From positions 1-59,968 of the IMG/VR virus record IMGVR_UViG_3300045738_001464: a stretch of DNA of 59,968 bases. One strand, given 5' to 3'. Positions within the stretch are counted from its first letter, which is position 1. Each line of letters starts with the position of its first letter. Positions 23,291-32,811 of this stretch are shown here, in pieces. Below the pieces are notes generated by a model. It saw only the letters and a program-made list of their open reading frames with translations. It was not told the DNA's origin and ran no database searches. The position numbers were made by a program, and so were the translations under genes. This stretch comes from a virus.

Positions 23291-24214
23291 TTATGAAATT
23301 TTATAGCCGCTTCCCGGCGTATAATAATATTGGTTTGTTGCTAAATAATTTTGTCTAACTTTAGAATGCTCCAAAGCTCTATTATAAAAATGAAAATGTC
23401 CGAATTTGTGGCCTTCCGTTGAAATATTAATGGTGGAGGTAGAGGCGATAAAAGCACCAATGGCAACTTTTTGAAGTCCAATTCCAGAGAAGTTATCTGG
23501 CCCTGCGCGAAATGGATTAGGTGGATATACTCTTTCCCTTACTCCGTTAATATAAAATCGATAAGCTTCATCATTGGTATTTGATGAATCATACACAAAC
23601 GTGAAATTATACCAACGACTGTCTTCTAGAGCACCTAATCCGTGCTTTTCTCCAGTATTCGCTTCTCCGGGGCCTTCGCCAATTATAAAGCGCTTGGAAC
23701 TTGATTGGCTCCCAATGTCTAATTCTAATCCATTACCTTTTACAATTAGTGCTATTCCGGGATTTGTTCCCTCGAAATAACCAAAGGGACTGCCCAAAGA
23801 CCAAACATAACTATTATTGGTTATTTCCATTGCGTTCCATATGGAAATTGTAAAATCATTACCCAAGTCAGCACGAAAATCAGAAGCATAACCGCCGCCA
23901 GCAAAACTACATGAACCTATAAAATCGTCAGAGCCATCCGATTCAAAAAAAGCAGGATGACCAAGATGGTCTCCACTTCCGGAGATAAATGACATTCCAT
24001 TTAAAACACATAAATCATCATCACCCTTTAAATTGTTATAATCTGTTGGGCTAACATTATAATCGAAACTTTCAGTATTGTTTGGGTCAAAATTTCCACT
24101 AAGATAACCTGAGATAAATTGATCAGGCTGCCAATAGAAATCATCAACTATACCGCTTGATTTGTGTCCTAAGACACTATTCCAAGTAGTGCTGAACCAA
24201 TCCGTAATATGCAT
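23291..24214 (-). CDS. LamG/concanavalin-like tail fibre protein B
   Basis: Protein of 307 residues, beta-rich. A jelly-roll lectin-type domain covers about residues 85-300: FESDGSDDFIGS, FTISIWNAM, RWYNFTFVYD, YRFYINGVRERVY and GHFHFYNRAL are the strands typical of LamG/concanavalin A-like domains. The N-terminus has ISGYLSGNFDPNNTESF. The C-terminus (YNRALEHSKVRQNYLATN) matches that of the protein at 24678-25628 (YNKPLKNSQIRQNYFATK), so the two are paralogues. Probable host glycan-binding tip or fibre protein; follows the collagen-like fibre in one unit. Confidence 0.75.
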   Translation of the reverse strand: MHITDWFSTTWNSVLGHKSSGIVDDFYWQPDQFISGYLSGNFDPNNTESFDYNVSPTDYNNLKGDDDLCVLNGMSFISGSGDHLGHPAFFESDGSDDFIGSCSFAGGGYASDFRADLGNDFTISIWNAMEITNNSYVWSLGSPFGYFEGTNPGIALIVKGNGLELDIGSQSSSKRFIIGEGPGEANTGEKHGLGALEDSRWYNFTFVYDSSNTNDEAYRFYINGVRERVYPPNPFRAGPDNFSGIGLQKVAIGAFIASTSTINISTEGHKFGHFHFYNRALEHSKVRQNYLATNQYYYTPGSGYKIS

Positions 24215-24216
24215 GA

Positions 24217-24669
24217 TTAATCCTGCTCCGCATATCCAGCTATTGTTCCACTAATTTGAGAATTGAAACATGTAACAACTAGCATTCCTGTTTTTCCAGA
24301 AGGGAATACATCTGGCTTTTCCCCTATAAAACCCATATCAGAATGAAACGTAACACGATTACCTGTTGGGCATGTTATCCTAAGGAGTAAAGAGCTTCCT
24401 ATTTCGATGCCAGTTAAACCGAATGAACCAATGTCTCCTGTAACGTTTGCTGAAGAAAAGCTATTGTCAAAATTGCCAGTAAAATTAGTAATAATTGGAA
24501 TATTACCATAATCATGGAAACCAGTATAGCCACCACCGCCGCCTCCGGCGCTGGATACAGTACCAAACTCACACTCTGTTCCGGCGTCATTTATAACCAC
24601 ACCTTCCCCAGCGGAGCCGCCCGAAGGGCTTATCCTAGATACATTAAGTCGTTTTAGCTTACTGTCCAT
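24217..24669 (-). CDS. Small fibre-tip protein, paralogue of the long fibre C-terminus
   Basis: Protein of 150 residues. The Gly/Ser-rich N-terminus contains SSAGGGGGGYTGF. The last 60 residues (SLLLRITCPTG, GFIGEKPDVFPSGKTGML, ending GTIAGYAEQD) align with the C-terminal end of the 1673-residue fibre (LPSGKIGLLAIKSF, ending AAFAVED). It is therefore a free copy of the fibre's terminal domain placed between two LamG genes. Likely a small virion or receptor-contact component. Confidence 0.65.
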   Translation of the reverse strand: MDSKLKRLNVSRISPSGGSAGEGVVINDAGTECEFGTVSSAGGGGGGYTGFHDYGNIPIITNFTGNFDNSFSSANVTGDIGSFGLTGIEIGSSLLLRITCPTGNRVTFHSDMGFIGEKPDVFPSGKTGMLVVTCFNSQISGTIAGYAEQD

Positions 24670-24677
24670 TTTATCCT

Positions 24678-25628
24678 TTAATAACTATAGAGGTTCCAAT
24701 GGCCTACGTCTACTACTTTTTTGGTGGCGAAATAATTTTGTCTAATTTGTGAATTTTTAAGCGGTTTATTGTATATCAATGTTCTTCCCACTCTATATCC
24801 AGCATTAGCGTATTGAGTGGGAGTAATATCAGAGGCTAATATTCTACCTATAGTTAGTGGAGCTCCGGTGTTGTGGATAGGATGGCGAAGGATGTGGCCA
24901 CCAAATTCAGCCGCATAAGGACTATCTGGAATGGAAATGTCACCAAATGTCATTATCGGTTCAAAAGAAGGTCCATAAAATAAATCAAAATAACTAATAT
25001 CTTTTTTCTTTGTTATCGAAATCATATACCATCGATCCGGTTCGAAAGTTGGGCGAGGCACGTATTGATCCTTCATAGGGTATCTTTCCATCATCGAACA
25101 CGCTGCGGATTCCATAGTTCCTCCGCCATCAATATTCCAAATTTTGAGACTTCCCACAAGCGGAGCAGTACCGTGGTCGCCGCCACCCCCTTCCCCACTG
25201 TGAGTTGATAGGGCAAATCCTGCCGCACCTTCTCCGGGGCCTTCGTGGTCCGATTGGACAGGGTCAGATCCTATAAGACAACCATTTACCGTTGGACTGC
25301 CCTCATCAAATTTCCACCAAGAACATATGGTAAAACCTTCAGTTATATTAAACTGAAATTTGCTCTCGTATGCTCCATCGAATGGGCCGATATAGTCATC
25401 TGTTCCATCAAATAAAAAATGTCTTGAAGTATCTCCAGTAACAAAAGTGATACCATTTTTGAGTTCTAAGTTTGGCTCTGAAGAAACTAAATTGGTAAAT
25501 TTAGTACCTACCTCATTATAGCTGCCAGTATGGTTTGGATCAAAGTCTCCTATTAAATCATCTGGGTATATACCAGATGGACTCAATGCACCTAATGTGA
25601 CTACTTGCTGTATTCCTGCAACAAACAT
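24678..25628 (-). CDS. LamG/concanavalin-like tail fibre protein A
   Basis: Protein of 316 residues with a FDPNHTGSYNEVGTKF block near the N-terminus and a LamG-type jelly roll from about residue 85: FLFDGTDDYIGPF, FTICSWWKFD, RWYMISITKKK, then PLTIGRILASD and YNKPLKNSQIRQNYFATK. Paralogue of 23291-24214 with the same domain order and C-terminal signature. Likely a carbohydrate-binding fibre component. A poly-Gly region (HSGEGGGGDHG) lies in a loop. Confidence 0.75.
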   Translation of the reverse strand: MFVAGIQQVVTLGALSPSGIYPDDLIGDFDPNHTGSYNEVGTKFTNLVSSEPNLELKNGITFVTGDTSRHFLFDGTDDYIGPFDGAYESKFQFNITEGFTICSWWKFDEGSPTVNGCLIGSDPVQSDHEGPGEGAAGFALSTHSGEGGGGDHGTAPLVGSLKIWNIDGGGTMESAACSMMERYPMKDQYVPRPTFEPDRWYMISITKKKDISYFDLFYGPSFEPIMTFGDISIPDSPYAAEFGGHILRHPIHNTGAPLTIGRILASDITPTQYANAGYRVGRTLIYNKPLKNSQIRQNYFATKKVVDVGHWNLYSY

Positions 25629-25648
25629 ACCTTAATCCTATACCTCAC

Positions 25649-28600
25649 TTAGTCCTCTACCGCAAACGCAGCGACACAATCTCCTGATTCGCTTCCAAAA
25701 CTTTTAATTGCCAACAGCCCTATTTTTCCAGAGGGTAATGAAGTTGGCGATTCCCCTACAAAATGAATTCCAGCATTTCCACTACAGAAAGTAAAATCTC
25801 TATATACTTGCGCTCCAGAAACCCTAAGTAAAACTTCGGCTCCTTCTGATATATTTTGAACTAAAAGTCCCGTGGCATCACCAGACAAAATCAACTTTTG
25901 AGAAGATAATCCTGCCATATCCACCACTAAAAACCCGGTAGTTGCAAAAACTCCGCTATCGTAAATCTCATCTCTGAAGTTGCCGCTTAAATAAAGAGTT
26001 CCCTCGCCTGTCGTCGAGGCAGCGCTAAATGTTAATCCGGTTTCTGCATTTACTTCCCCAGTATTAGCAGCAATTGTAACTAGTCGATTTTCTGCTGGAT
26101 TATGTACGACTAATGCACCATCATTACCTGCCCTTATAAAATTTAAAACTACATCCTCACCATCATTAAATGGTGGATCTGCTGATCCATTAATGGGCGT
26201 TACATCTATCTCAAAATAATCTGTTTGATCCGTAAGACCGTCAACTTGAAAAACGGCAAAAGATGGATCTACAGAATCTTTAGACTGCATGACTAAATGC
26301 CCCTTAACAATTGCATCAGCATCGTCCCACGCAGATAAATAATCTGCTTGAGGTTCGCTATTGGCATCTACGTCATCTATAGAGATTGTAGTTACTAGTG
26401 AGAATACAACATCATCGAAAGCTAAGACTCCGTTACCCGGATCTCCAATAACTACAGTATCATCAAATTTATATTGTAATCCGCCTCTTGGACCGAGCGT
26501 TCCCGAAAGCCCACTAACCCCACTTGGACCTTGTATATTTATAGGGCCAAATGATGCAGGTTCATTCGTTAAAAAGTAAATTCCTGTACCCTCACCAGTA
26601 GCTCCTGTAATGCTTGCGCCAGTAGCGCCAGTAGCCCCCGAAGGTCCGGTTACTCCGATCTCCCCTTTGTTTCCTGTAGGTCCGATAGGGGAGAACGAAG
26701 CGATAACCTCACTACCAAAATCCCATATACTATAAGTCTCATCGCCAGCTTCGCTGAGGACAATCCCCCCCCCATAATAAAAATCTCCTCCAGAAATACC
26801 GCTTGGCTTAAGTCCTATTTCGGTATATCCCACATCTGTACTATTCTCAAATTCGGTAGCGTCACCAGTAACAACAAATGATGCATACTTTAAATTCGCA
26901 GACGTTTTGTCATACACCTTTAGAATGCCTCGGGCATTTTCATTTCCGAAAGCCATAAAAGAGGATGCAAAAGCTTTTACATTCTCACTAGTATCTTCAG
27001 CGCCGAAACTATCCCAAGACAGTGCCACTCCTGTCGCATATTGAAGTTGGGCTCCATCACCAGTACTTGCGTCTGTAAAAAACTTTATTTGGGTTCGTTT
27101 AAAGCCTTCATACCCAAAATAACTTTCAACCATATCCGATGGATCGGTTCCAGTTTGTAACTCGTAACTATGAGCATAGCCTCCAAATTGACCTATCATG
27201 CCACTACCAACAGGGGAGTGCACCAAGGCAACCATAATATTACCCCAACCATCATTTTCAGGTGAGTCTCCACCTTCAGAGACAAAACCCACATCCAATG
27301 TAATATAGCCCCTGTCTGCTCCTGCGTCATATCCCTCCCCGTGAACACCGTTGATCTTAAATTGACCGAAATTGTCTGGTTTTCTTGGATCATACATTTT
27401 GATCCGTGCATTAACGTAATCCGACAAACTGGTAGTCCAACCAGAAACTGGTGCTCCATCATAATCGTAAAAATCAAGATATATTTCTGTCACTATAGAA
27501 AGTGGTCCAGTATCATTATATGATAAACCTCCAGCCGATGGGGGCGTACCTTGAGCACCATCGTGAACGAAGTATCTGTAGTCACCGCCAGCAGTACCTA
27601 TTCTTCCCGCTTGGGAATAGGAAATTCCCATTGTGTCACCACTTATAAAATCTGCAAGAGGGAATCCAAGATTATCATCTACATATCCCACCGGAATAAC
27701 TCTATAATCGGGACTTGAAGAATCGTCGTTGTATATGTCTCCTGTTATGTCCCATGTTGAATATATTTTTGAATTTCCTAGGTTAAATATTCTAAGTCTT
27801 CCACGAGACTCTTCGGAACGAAAGCCATAAGTTCCACCCAGAGAATCTAGCCATCCTGTTGAAACGTCGTATTTTTCTGCTCCGCTATTACTAATACATA
27901 ATCCAGTAACATATCCCAGATTGACATCTCCCGGATTTATGCCGTCTTTGTGATGATAACTAAAGCGTCCTGTTCCCGGATCTAATTGTTGGTTTGCTTT
28001 AATCCCCATAGGGTCATCTGGATCAACACCAGTACCGTGATAAATCCAAGAATGAGTATCACCACCGAATATTCCAGTAGGCCCAACTAGTCCCTTATCT
28101 CCCGTGTTCCCCTTGTTTCCCATAGGAGTAAATGAAGCAATTACCTCATCGCCATGAGTCCATATATTATAGGTTTCGCCATAATTATCATTTGGATAAT
28201 GCTTACCTTCCGTGAAGTTGCCACTTACCCCAACGATAGTATATACTCCCTCTCCACCTTTCACTGAATAATCTGGCACTAAACCAGTAATGAGAAATGG
28301 CGCGAATATCAAATTCGTATTATTTATATCATATATTTTTAAAATGCCTCGACCAGTTTCGGTTCCGAAAGTCATGAAAGTTTCTGCAAAGCCCCTAGTA
28401 TTGTCTAATGTCAAACCAGCATTATAACTTTGCCAAGCGATAGCTATACCTGTGGCATTTTGAACTTGAGCTCCGTCGCCAGTACTTGTGTCGGTAAGGA
28501 TTTTTATATCTCCCATACTAAACCCATACAGGTCTAGATTAGTTGGATCGGTTCCAGTGTTTATTGAGAAGGTGAAAGAATACCCACCGGGTTCACCATC

Positions 28601-30670
28601 AAGACCGCTTCCAGCAGGAGCGTGACTCAGAACAACTGGTGAACCTAATCCAATTTCATAACCATCGAATCCACCATGAGAGACATACTCTACGTTTAGC
28701 CTGATGAAATCGTTTGCTTCGATATGGGAATCAACAATTTTGTATTGGCCAAAAATCTTTGGGTTTTCTTCACTATAGATTTTAAGTCTTCCATAGACAG
28801 GTGATGATAAACTGGTAGCCCAACCGGAAGCTTCTGCTCCATAATAATCATAAAAGTCAACACCTATAGTATCAACCCCACCCCAACCATTATAATTTAC
28901 TCCTATGTGTCCTAGGCCGGGATCGTCAGTCACTGATACACCACCTGCCCACTTGAAGAGTCTACTGTCGCCACCATGACCTCCCGCTGCTCCCGCCTGT
29001 GTAAAGGAAACTCCAATTTCGTCTCCGCTTGCAAAATTTGCATTATGAAATCCATTATAACTATCTACATACCTTACTGGAACTTGTTTGTAATCGTACC
29101 CTTCTAATATGTCTCCTGTTACATCAAATATTGAAAATGAATTTTGATTACCTATATTAAACAACCTGAGTCTTCCACGACTACTCACAGAAGAACGGTA
29201 ATGATCTTCATAGCTTCCGGTATTCCCATCCAAACTATTAAGCCATCCTGAAGTCCCAGCGCCTAGATTATAACTTCCTTCTCCGCTGTTGTTAAAAAAT
29301 AATCCGGTAACATTTTGTATTACTTGGGTTCCTTTTATCGCGTAAACAAAACGCCCTGTTCCGGGATCTGTTGGATTAACACCAGTACCTTTATAAATCC
29401 AAACATGAGTATCACCACCGAATATTCCAGTGGGTCCAATGATTCCGGTAGCCCCACTTGGACCCTGTATATTTATTGGGCCAAGTGATTCAGGTTTATT
29501 CGTTAAAAAGTAAGTCCCAGTACCACCGCCAGTGACTCCGGTAACGTGATATCCCGTAGCTCCCGTGGGGCCTGTTGGACCTGTTATTCCCGTAGCCCCA
29601 CTTGGACCCTGTATATTTATAGGACCAAGTGATTCGGGTTTATTCGTTAAAAAGTAAGTCCCAGTGCCACCGCCAGTAACCCCGGTAACGTGATACCCAG
29701 TTCCTTCTGCGCCAGTAGCTCCCGAAGGCCCCGTTGCTCCATCTGAGCCAACATATCCATCAGCACCCCTAGCGCCAGTAGCTCCCGAAGGTCCAGTAGG
29801 TCCAGCAGGTCCTGTTTCACCCGTTGCGCCCGTTGCGCCTGTCGCGCCGTCCGAACCAACATATCCATCAGCGCCAGTCGGTCCTGCGGGTCCAGTATCA
29901 CCAACAGCGCCAGTCGGTCCCGTTGCTGCGGGAGCAAAAGTTACAACCAAATCTTCATTGTTTAAAAATGAGTCACTATGAGTTATATAAAAAACCCTTA
30001 GAAGAACAAAACCACTTTTGTTTATGTTTGTATTTATTATTTTGACAACGATGAATTTATTAGGGTCGTCTACTGAAAATATTTTTACTCTTGAGCCTAT
30101 AACGTCATCAAGCGAAGCAAGCCATGCGGTTATGTTATCTGATGCCGCATCAAGGTTATCTATATAAATTTGAGTTACGCTTGAGTAAGTAGAATTATTA
30201 AATGCTACCTTTGAAGTCCCCGGATCACTGCCATCTATAGCCGTATTAAACTTGAATAGAAAACTATCACCACCAGCACGACCAGTTTCTCCAGTAGATC
30301 CACCGGGTCCAGTTGGACCCGCGACACCAGTAGCCCCTGAAGGTCCCGTAGGGCCTGTAGGGCCTGTTGCGCCACTCCCTGTGACACCAGTAGCCCCCGA
30401 AGGTCCAGTGGGTCCCGTAGGGCCTGTTGCGCCACTTCCTGTGGCTCCTGAAGGCCCCGTAGGGCCTGTAGGACCCGTAGGACCCGTAGGACCCGCAGGT
30501 CCACCGGGACCTTGAGTGCCTCTGAAAACGGCATCTACCTGAGCAGAATCAGGAGCGGTGATTGAGGCCGAAGTATCTTTAGAGGTAACGTCAACAAACG
30601 CACTTCCCCGCACTTCTATGCTTGAGGATGTGCCGCCTGAAATTGTTACATCTACATTAGTTTCGGCCAT
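25649..30670 (-). CDS. Collagen-like tail fibre with repeated modules
   Basis: Protein of 1673 residues. After an N-terminal beta cap of about 50 residues comes a Gly-x-y collagen-like stretch rich in GPTGPTG and GATG; more such stretches occur near residues 250-330, 350-420 and 1330-1400. Between them are beta modules that recur: GGDTHVWIYKGTG and GGDTHSWIYHGTG, two TGTDP modules, and two GGDxRxF modules. The repeated NKPESLGPINIQGPSG block occurs twice exactly and once as a variant. The C-terminal end (PSGKIGLLAIK) matches the protein at 24217-24669. This is a trimeric fibre in the style of phage collagen-like proteins. TAATG coupling with the upstream gene at 30670. Confidence 0.85.
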   Translation of the reverse strand: MAETNVDVTISGGTSSSIEVRGSAFVDVTSKDTSASITAPDSAQVDAVFRGTQGPGGPAGPTGPTGPTGPTGPSGATGSGATGPTGPTGPSGATGVTGSGATGPTGPTGPSGATGVAGPTGPGGSTGETGRAGGDSFLFKFNTAIDGSDPGTSKVAFNNSTYSSVTQIYIDNLDAASDNITAWLASLDDVIGSRVKIFSVDDPNKFIVVKIINTNINKSGFVLLRVFYITHSDSFLNNEDLVVTFAPAATGPTGAVGDTGPAGPTGADGYVGSDGATGATGATGETGPAGPTGPSGATGARGADGYVGSDGATGPSGATGAEGTGYHVTGVTGGGTGTYFLTNKPESLGPINIQGPSGATGITGPTGPTGATGYHVTGVTGGGTGTYFLTNKPESLGPINIQGPSGATGIIGPTGIFGGDTHVWIYKGTGVNPTDPGTGRFVYAIKGTQVIQNVTGLFFNNSGEGSYNLGAGTSGWLNSLDGNTGSYEDHYRSSVSSRGRLRLFNIGNQNSFSIFDVTGDILEGYDYKQVPVRYVDSYNGFHNANFASGDEIGVSFTQAGAAGGHGGDSRLFKWAGGVSVTDDPGLGHIGVNYNGWGGVDTIGVDFYDYYGAEASGWATSLSSPVYGRLKIYSEENPKIFGQYKIVDSHIEANDFIRLNVEYVSHGGFDGYEIGLGSPVVLSHAPAGSGLDGEPGGYSFTFSINTGTDPTNLDLYGFSMGDIKILTDTSTGDGAQVQNATGIAIAWQSYNAGLTLDNTRGFAETFMTFGTETGRGILKIYDINNTNLIFAPFLITGLVPDYSVKGGEGVYTIVGVSGNFTEGKHYPNDNYGETYNIWTHGDEVIASFTPMGNKGNTGDKGLVGPTGIFGGDTHSWIYHGTGVDPDDPMGIKANQQLDPGTGRFSYHHKDGINPGDVNLGYVTGLCISNSGAEKYDVSTGWLDSLGGTYGFRSEESRGRLRIFNLGNSKIYSTWDITGDIYNDDSSSPDYRVIPVGYVDDNLGFPLADFISGDTMGISYSQAGRIGTAGGDYRYFVHDGAQGTPPSAGGLSYNDTGPLSIVTEIYLDFYDYDGAPVSGWTTSLSDYVNARIKMYDPRKPDNFGQFKINGVHGEGYDAGADRGYITLDVGFVSEGGDSPENDGWGNIMVALVHSPVGSGMIGQFGGYAHSYELQTGTDPSDMVESYFGYEGFKRTQIKFFTDASTGDGAQLQYATGVALSWDSFGAEDTSENVKAFASSFMAFGNENARGILKVYDKTSANLKYASFVVTGDATEFENSTDVGYTEIGLKPSGISGGDFYYGGGIVLSEAGDETYSIWDFGSEVIASFSPIGPTGNKGEIGVTGPSGATGATGASITGATGEGTGIYFLTNEPASFGPINIQGPSGVSGLSGTLGPRGGLQYKFDDTVVIGDPGNGVLAFDDVVFSLVTTISIDDVDANSEPQADYLSAWDDADAIVKGHLVMQSKDSVDPSFAVFQVDGLTDQTDYFEIDVTPINGSADPPFNDGEDVVLNFIRAGNDGALVVHNPAENRLVTIAANTGEVNAETGLTFSAASTTGEGTLYLSGNFRDEIYDSGVFATTGFLVVDMAGLSSQKLILSGDATGLLVQNISEGAEVLLRVSGAQVYRDFTFCSGNAGIHFVGESPTSLPSGKIGLLAIKSFGSESGDCVAAFAVED

Positions 30671-31056
30671 TATGACATTGAAGTTGTAACTTCGGGAATA
30701 ACATTAATGTAACCCCTAGCTACTTTCTGAACGTTCCAATCTCCGGAAGAGGCAGGAACAGTTTCATACTTTTCAATATCGTATACGCCTTGGACGATGG
30801 GAAGGCCAGAGGTTACGTCAGGTCTGAGGTAAATATCAATAAAACCACTGGCTCCGAGAGTAAGGTCTGAACCATAGCCAGAAATTACCTTTGGATTAAG
30901 ATCTAGAAGAACGCTTCCTGTTCCATATCTAAATTTAGCTACTCCACGAGCAGAATAGCCGCTTAAATTAATTGGAATATCACTGTCGTCTTTTACCTTA
31001 AACCTTATATCCAGAGTAGACCCTTGATTTATGTCGATGTTGTAAGTGGTTGCCAT
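30670..31056 (-). CDS. Small beta-rich virion protein before the fibre gene
   Basis: Protein of 128 residues: ATTYNIDINQGSTLDIRFKVKD, then INLSGYSARGVAKFRYG and a C-terminal ARGYINVIPEV. This QGxTxxxxxxxxDxxGxPxxLxGYxAR-like layout is common in small phage tail or baseplate proteins that precede fibres, where it may anchor the fibre. Its stop overlaps the ATG of the collagen-like fibre by one base. A double GTGTAAT element lies 11 bases upstream, so this gene probably starts the fibre unit. Confidence 0.6.
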   Translation of the reverse strand: MATTYNIDINQGSTLDIRFKVKDDSDIPINLSGYSARGVAKFRYGTGSVLLDLNPKVISGYGSDLTLGASGFIDIYLRPDVTSGLPIVQGVYDIEKYETVPASSGDWNVQKVARGYINVIPEVTTSMS

Positions 31057-31067
31057 ACCGTTTATTC

Positions 31068-31083
31068 ATTACACGATTACACG
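31068..31083 (-). promoter_or_regulatory. Tandem double GTGTAAT element heading the fibre unit
   Basis: Two exact copies of CGTGTAAT in direct tandem (31076-31083 and 31068-31075, minus strand), the nearer ending 11 bases before the ATG at 31056. The only tandem case in the window. Confidence 0.55.
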
Positions 31084-31107
31084 ACGAGAAACCCAACCTT
31101 GTATTAT

Positions 31108-31533
31108 TTAACGCCCCTCTTCTAAAATTCTTCTAATATGGGAAGGCAAATTTTCAATGTTGTTATTTGGATTTCTCTGCATCTTGGGAACTTGATAACC
31201 GTAGACATGACGCCTAAACTCATCGAGCAACCGTACTTCTAGCCGTTCTCTATCCCCAGTAGGGACAATGCCCAATGTACTTGCATGGGTTTCCAAATCG
31301 GTTCTTCCCATTTCGTCTAATTGTTTTAAATATACCTTTTCATCCATAGTGTCGTATTTAGACATGCCGTCATCACCCCAAATTTGGTCAAGAGTACTTG
31401 GCTCAAAGTTTTCCTCTTTGCCGTGAGTTTGCTCCATGTCGCTAATTTTTGGCTTCTTGGAAGCTTTCACAGATTTTTTAGGGGTCTTTTTCACAGTTTT
31501 TTTCTTTGTTTTTTTATTCATAACTATATCCAT
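31108..31533 (-). CDS. Lys-rich protein with SAP-like C-terminal region
   Basis: Protein of 141 residues from ATG 31533 (MDIVMNKKTKKK); ATG 31521 is equally possible. An in-frame start at 31569 is unlikely because it touches the capsid gene terminator at 31565-31587. The first 35 residues are a lysine/threonine-rich tail able to bind nucleic acid. Residues about 75-110 (RTDLETHASTLGIVPTGDRERLEVRLLDEF) are cited here only by their ends: the TDLETHASTLG and RLEVRLLDEF pieces resemble a SAP/HeH helix-extension-helix DNA-binding motif. Lies just after the major capsid gene. Could be a head protein that contacts DNA; role inferred. Confidence 0.55.
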   Translation of the reverse strand: MDIVMNKKTKKKTVKKTPKKSVKASKKPKISDMEQTHGKEENFEPSTLDQIWGDDGMSKYDTMDEKVYLKQLDEMGRTDLETHASTLGIVPTGDRERLEVRLLDEFRRHVYGYQVPKMQRNPNNNIENLPSHIRRILEEGR

Positions 31534-31564
31534 TTTAATTATTATAACCCATAAAACCAAAAAA

Positions 31565-31587
31565 CCCAAGGGGAAAGTCCCCTTGGG
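31565..31587 (-). terminator. Intrinsic terminator after the major capsid gene
   Basis: Nine-base-pair stem CCCAAGGGG/CCCCTTGGG with a 5-base loop, then TTTTTT on the minus strand, 21 bases after the capsid stop codon. Confidence 0.9.
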
Positions 31588-31608
31588 CTTAGGTTAATCA
31601 TTTAATGA

Positions 31609-32784
31609 TTAGGCAAGTACGAGACCGCACACTGCACGACCATCAAGGAGAAGTCTACCCTCTTCAAGAGAGCCGTAGAATCCAGCCTTTTCGGAACGAG
31701 TTGCGTACCATTGGTCATCTGGCAGCGCAATAAATGTGCCACCAGTGTCAGCATCACGAGCAACCGGACGGATAAATGCGTCACGGCCCAAGTCGAGACC
31801 AACCATTACTTCATTAGTCGCGGTAGCGAAGTCAGACAAGCTGTTGCCACCAGCGAGGTTAGTCGCAGCAACACCAACGGTGTCAAAGAACGTCTCAAAG
31901 AGAGCGTTATAACGTTGACTCTTACCAAGTTCAATCAACTCATGAATGCCCACTCCGTAGATCGATTCCATGCCAGCAGCACCCCAAATGGCCATACGAG
32001 CCGCATCGGGCATGTTCTGGGCATTTGCAGCATCTGCGGCAGCATCTGTGCGAATTGCGTTATAAGCGAATGCGCGAACTTGAGCCTTTACCTCTGGGGA
32101 AACCCACAGGTCAGTCAAGCCACGAGCATTATAGTCAGCAGGAGTACCGCCAGCAAAGCCAACGTTTACTCTCTTCATTCTGACCATAAGATCATTAAGA
32201 TCTTGAAGAACGAACTTCGAAGTAGCACCATCTTGATTTGAGGTCAAAACATGGCGCAAAGCACCACTAGTACTAGCAGTCGAGGAACGACCATTTAGAC
32301 TAGCAGCCTCAGCGAGACCCTTCATGATTACTGACCAAGCATTTCTTTCTTGCTTAATCAGAACCTCTTGAGCCATTCGCTCTACGGCCTTGCTTACCAC
32401 GTCAAGGCGAGCCTTACGAGCGTACTTCTTGTGAAGATGTACGGCACTATCTAAGCGATAGGTCATAACCTTCAACTCTTGTACAGGAACATGGGCATCG
32501 GAGCTTGGTAGGCCACCAGCCATATTCTGTTGCCATACACTAATAAATCCCTTATCAGTGTTGTAATACAAGTCGAGAGGATAGCTTGGATTGTCGTCCT
32601 GATCAAATTCAGAATCGGCATAAATGGCGCTGGAAGTTCCAGCCTCATTCAAAACCTTGCTTACGACAGGGCCAATAAAAGCAGCGAATGCTTCATTAGC
32701 TTCCCGAGAAACAGCAGCGTTTCGCGAGCCCAAAGCTTTAATCAACTCTACTTGTTCTGGAGTATTCTTTAATTTTAGTTTCAT
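31609..32784 (-). CDS. Major capsid protein, HK97 fold
   Basis: Protein of 391 residues. A short helical N-terminus is followed by YPLDLYYNTDKGFISVW, AHVPVQELKVMTYRLDSAVHL as an E-loop/P-domain-like block, a long spine helix (KARLDVVSKAVERMAQEVLIKQERNAW), and an A-domain with DLWVSPEVKAQVRAF and late strands (DQWYATRSEKAGFYGSL). It has an AAAAAGGA ribosome site and is followed by a strong terminator. Upstream are the decoration-like protein and the protease-scaffold fusion, the standard head module order. No long N-terminal delta domain is seen; scaffolding is provided by the separate upstream protein. Confidence 0.85.
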   Translation of the reverse strand: MKLKLKNTPEQVELIKALGSRNAAVSREANEAFAAFIGPVVSKVLNEAGTSSAIYADSEFDQDDNPSYPLDLYYNTDKGFISVWQQNMAGGLPSSDAHVPVQELKVMTYRLDSAVHLHKKYARKARLDVVSKAVERMAQEVLIKQERNAWSVIMKGLAEAASLNGRSSTASTSGALRHVLTSNQDGATSKFVLQDLNDLMVRMKRVNVGFAGGTPADYNARGLTDLWVSPEVKAQVRAFAYNAIRTDAAADAANAQNMPDAARMAIWGAAGMESIYGVGIHELIELGKSQRYNALFETFFDTVGVAATNLAGGNSLSDFATATNEVMVGLDLGRDAFIRPVARDADTGGTFIALPDDQWYATRSEKAGFYGSLEEGRLLLDGRAVCGLVLA

Positions 32785-32811
32785 TATAATCCTTTTTAGT
32801 AAAGTGTTAAT

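Noticed and set aside
23291-30670. Diversity-generating retroelement in the fibre region
   Set aside because: No reverse transcriptase gene and no template/variable repeat pair are visible; the repeats found are collagen-like coding and module duplications.
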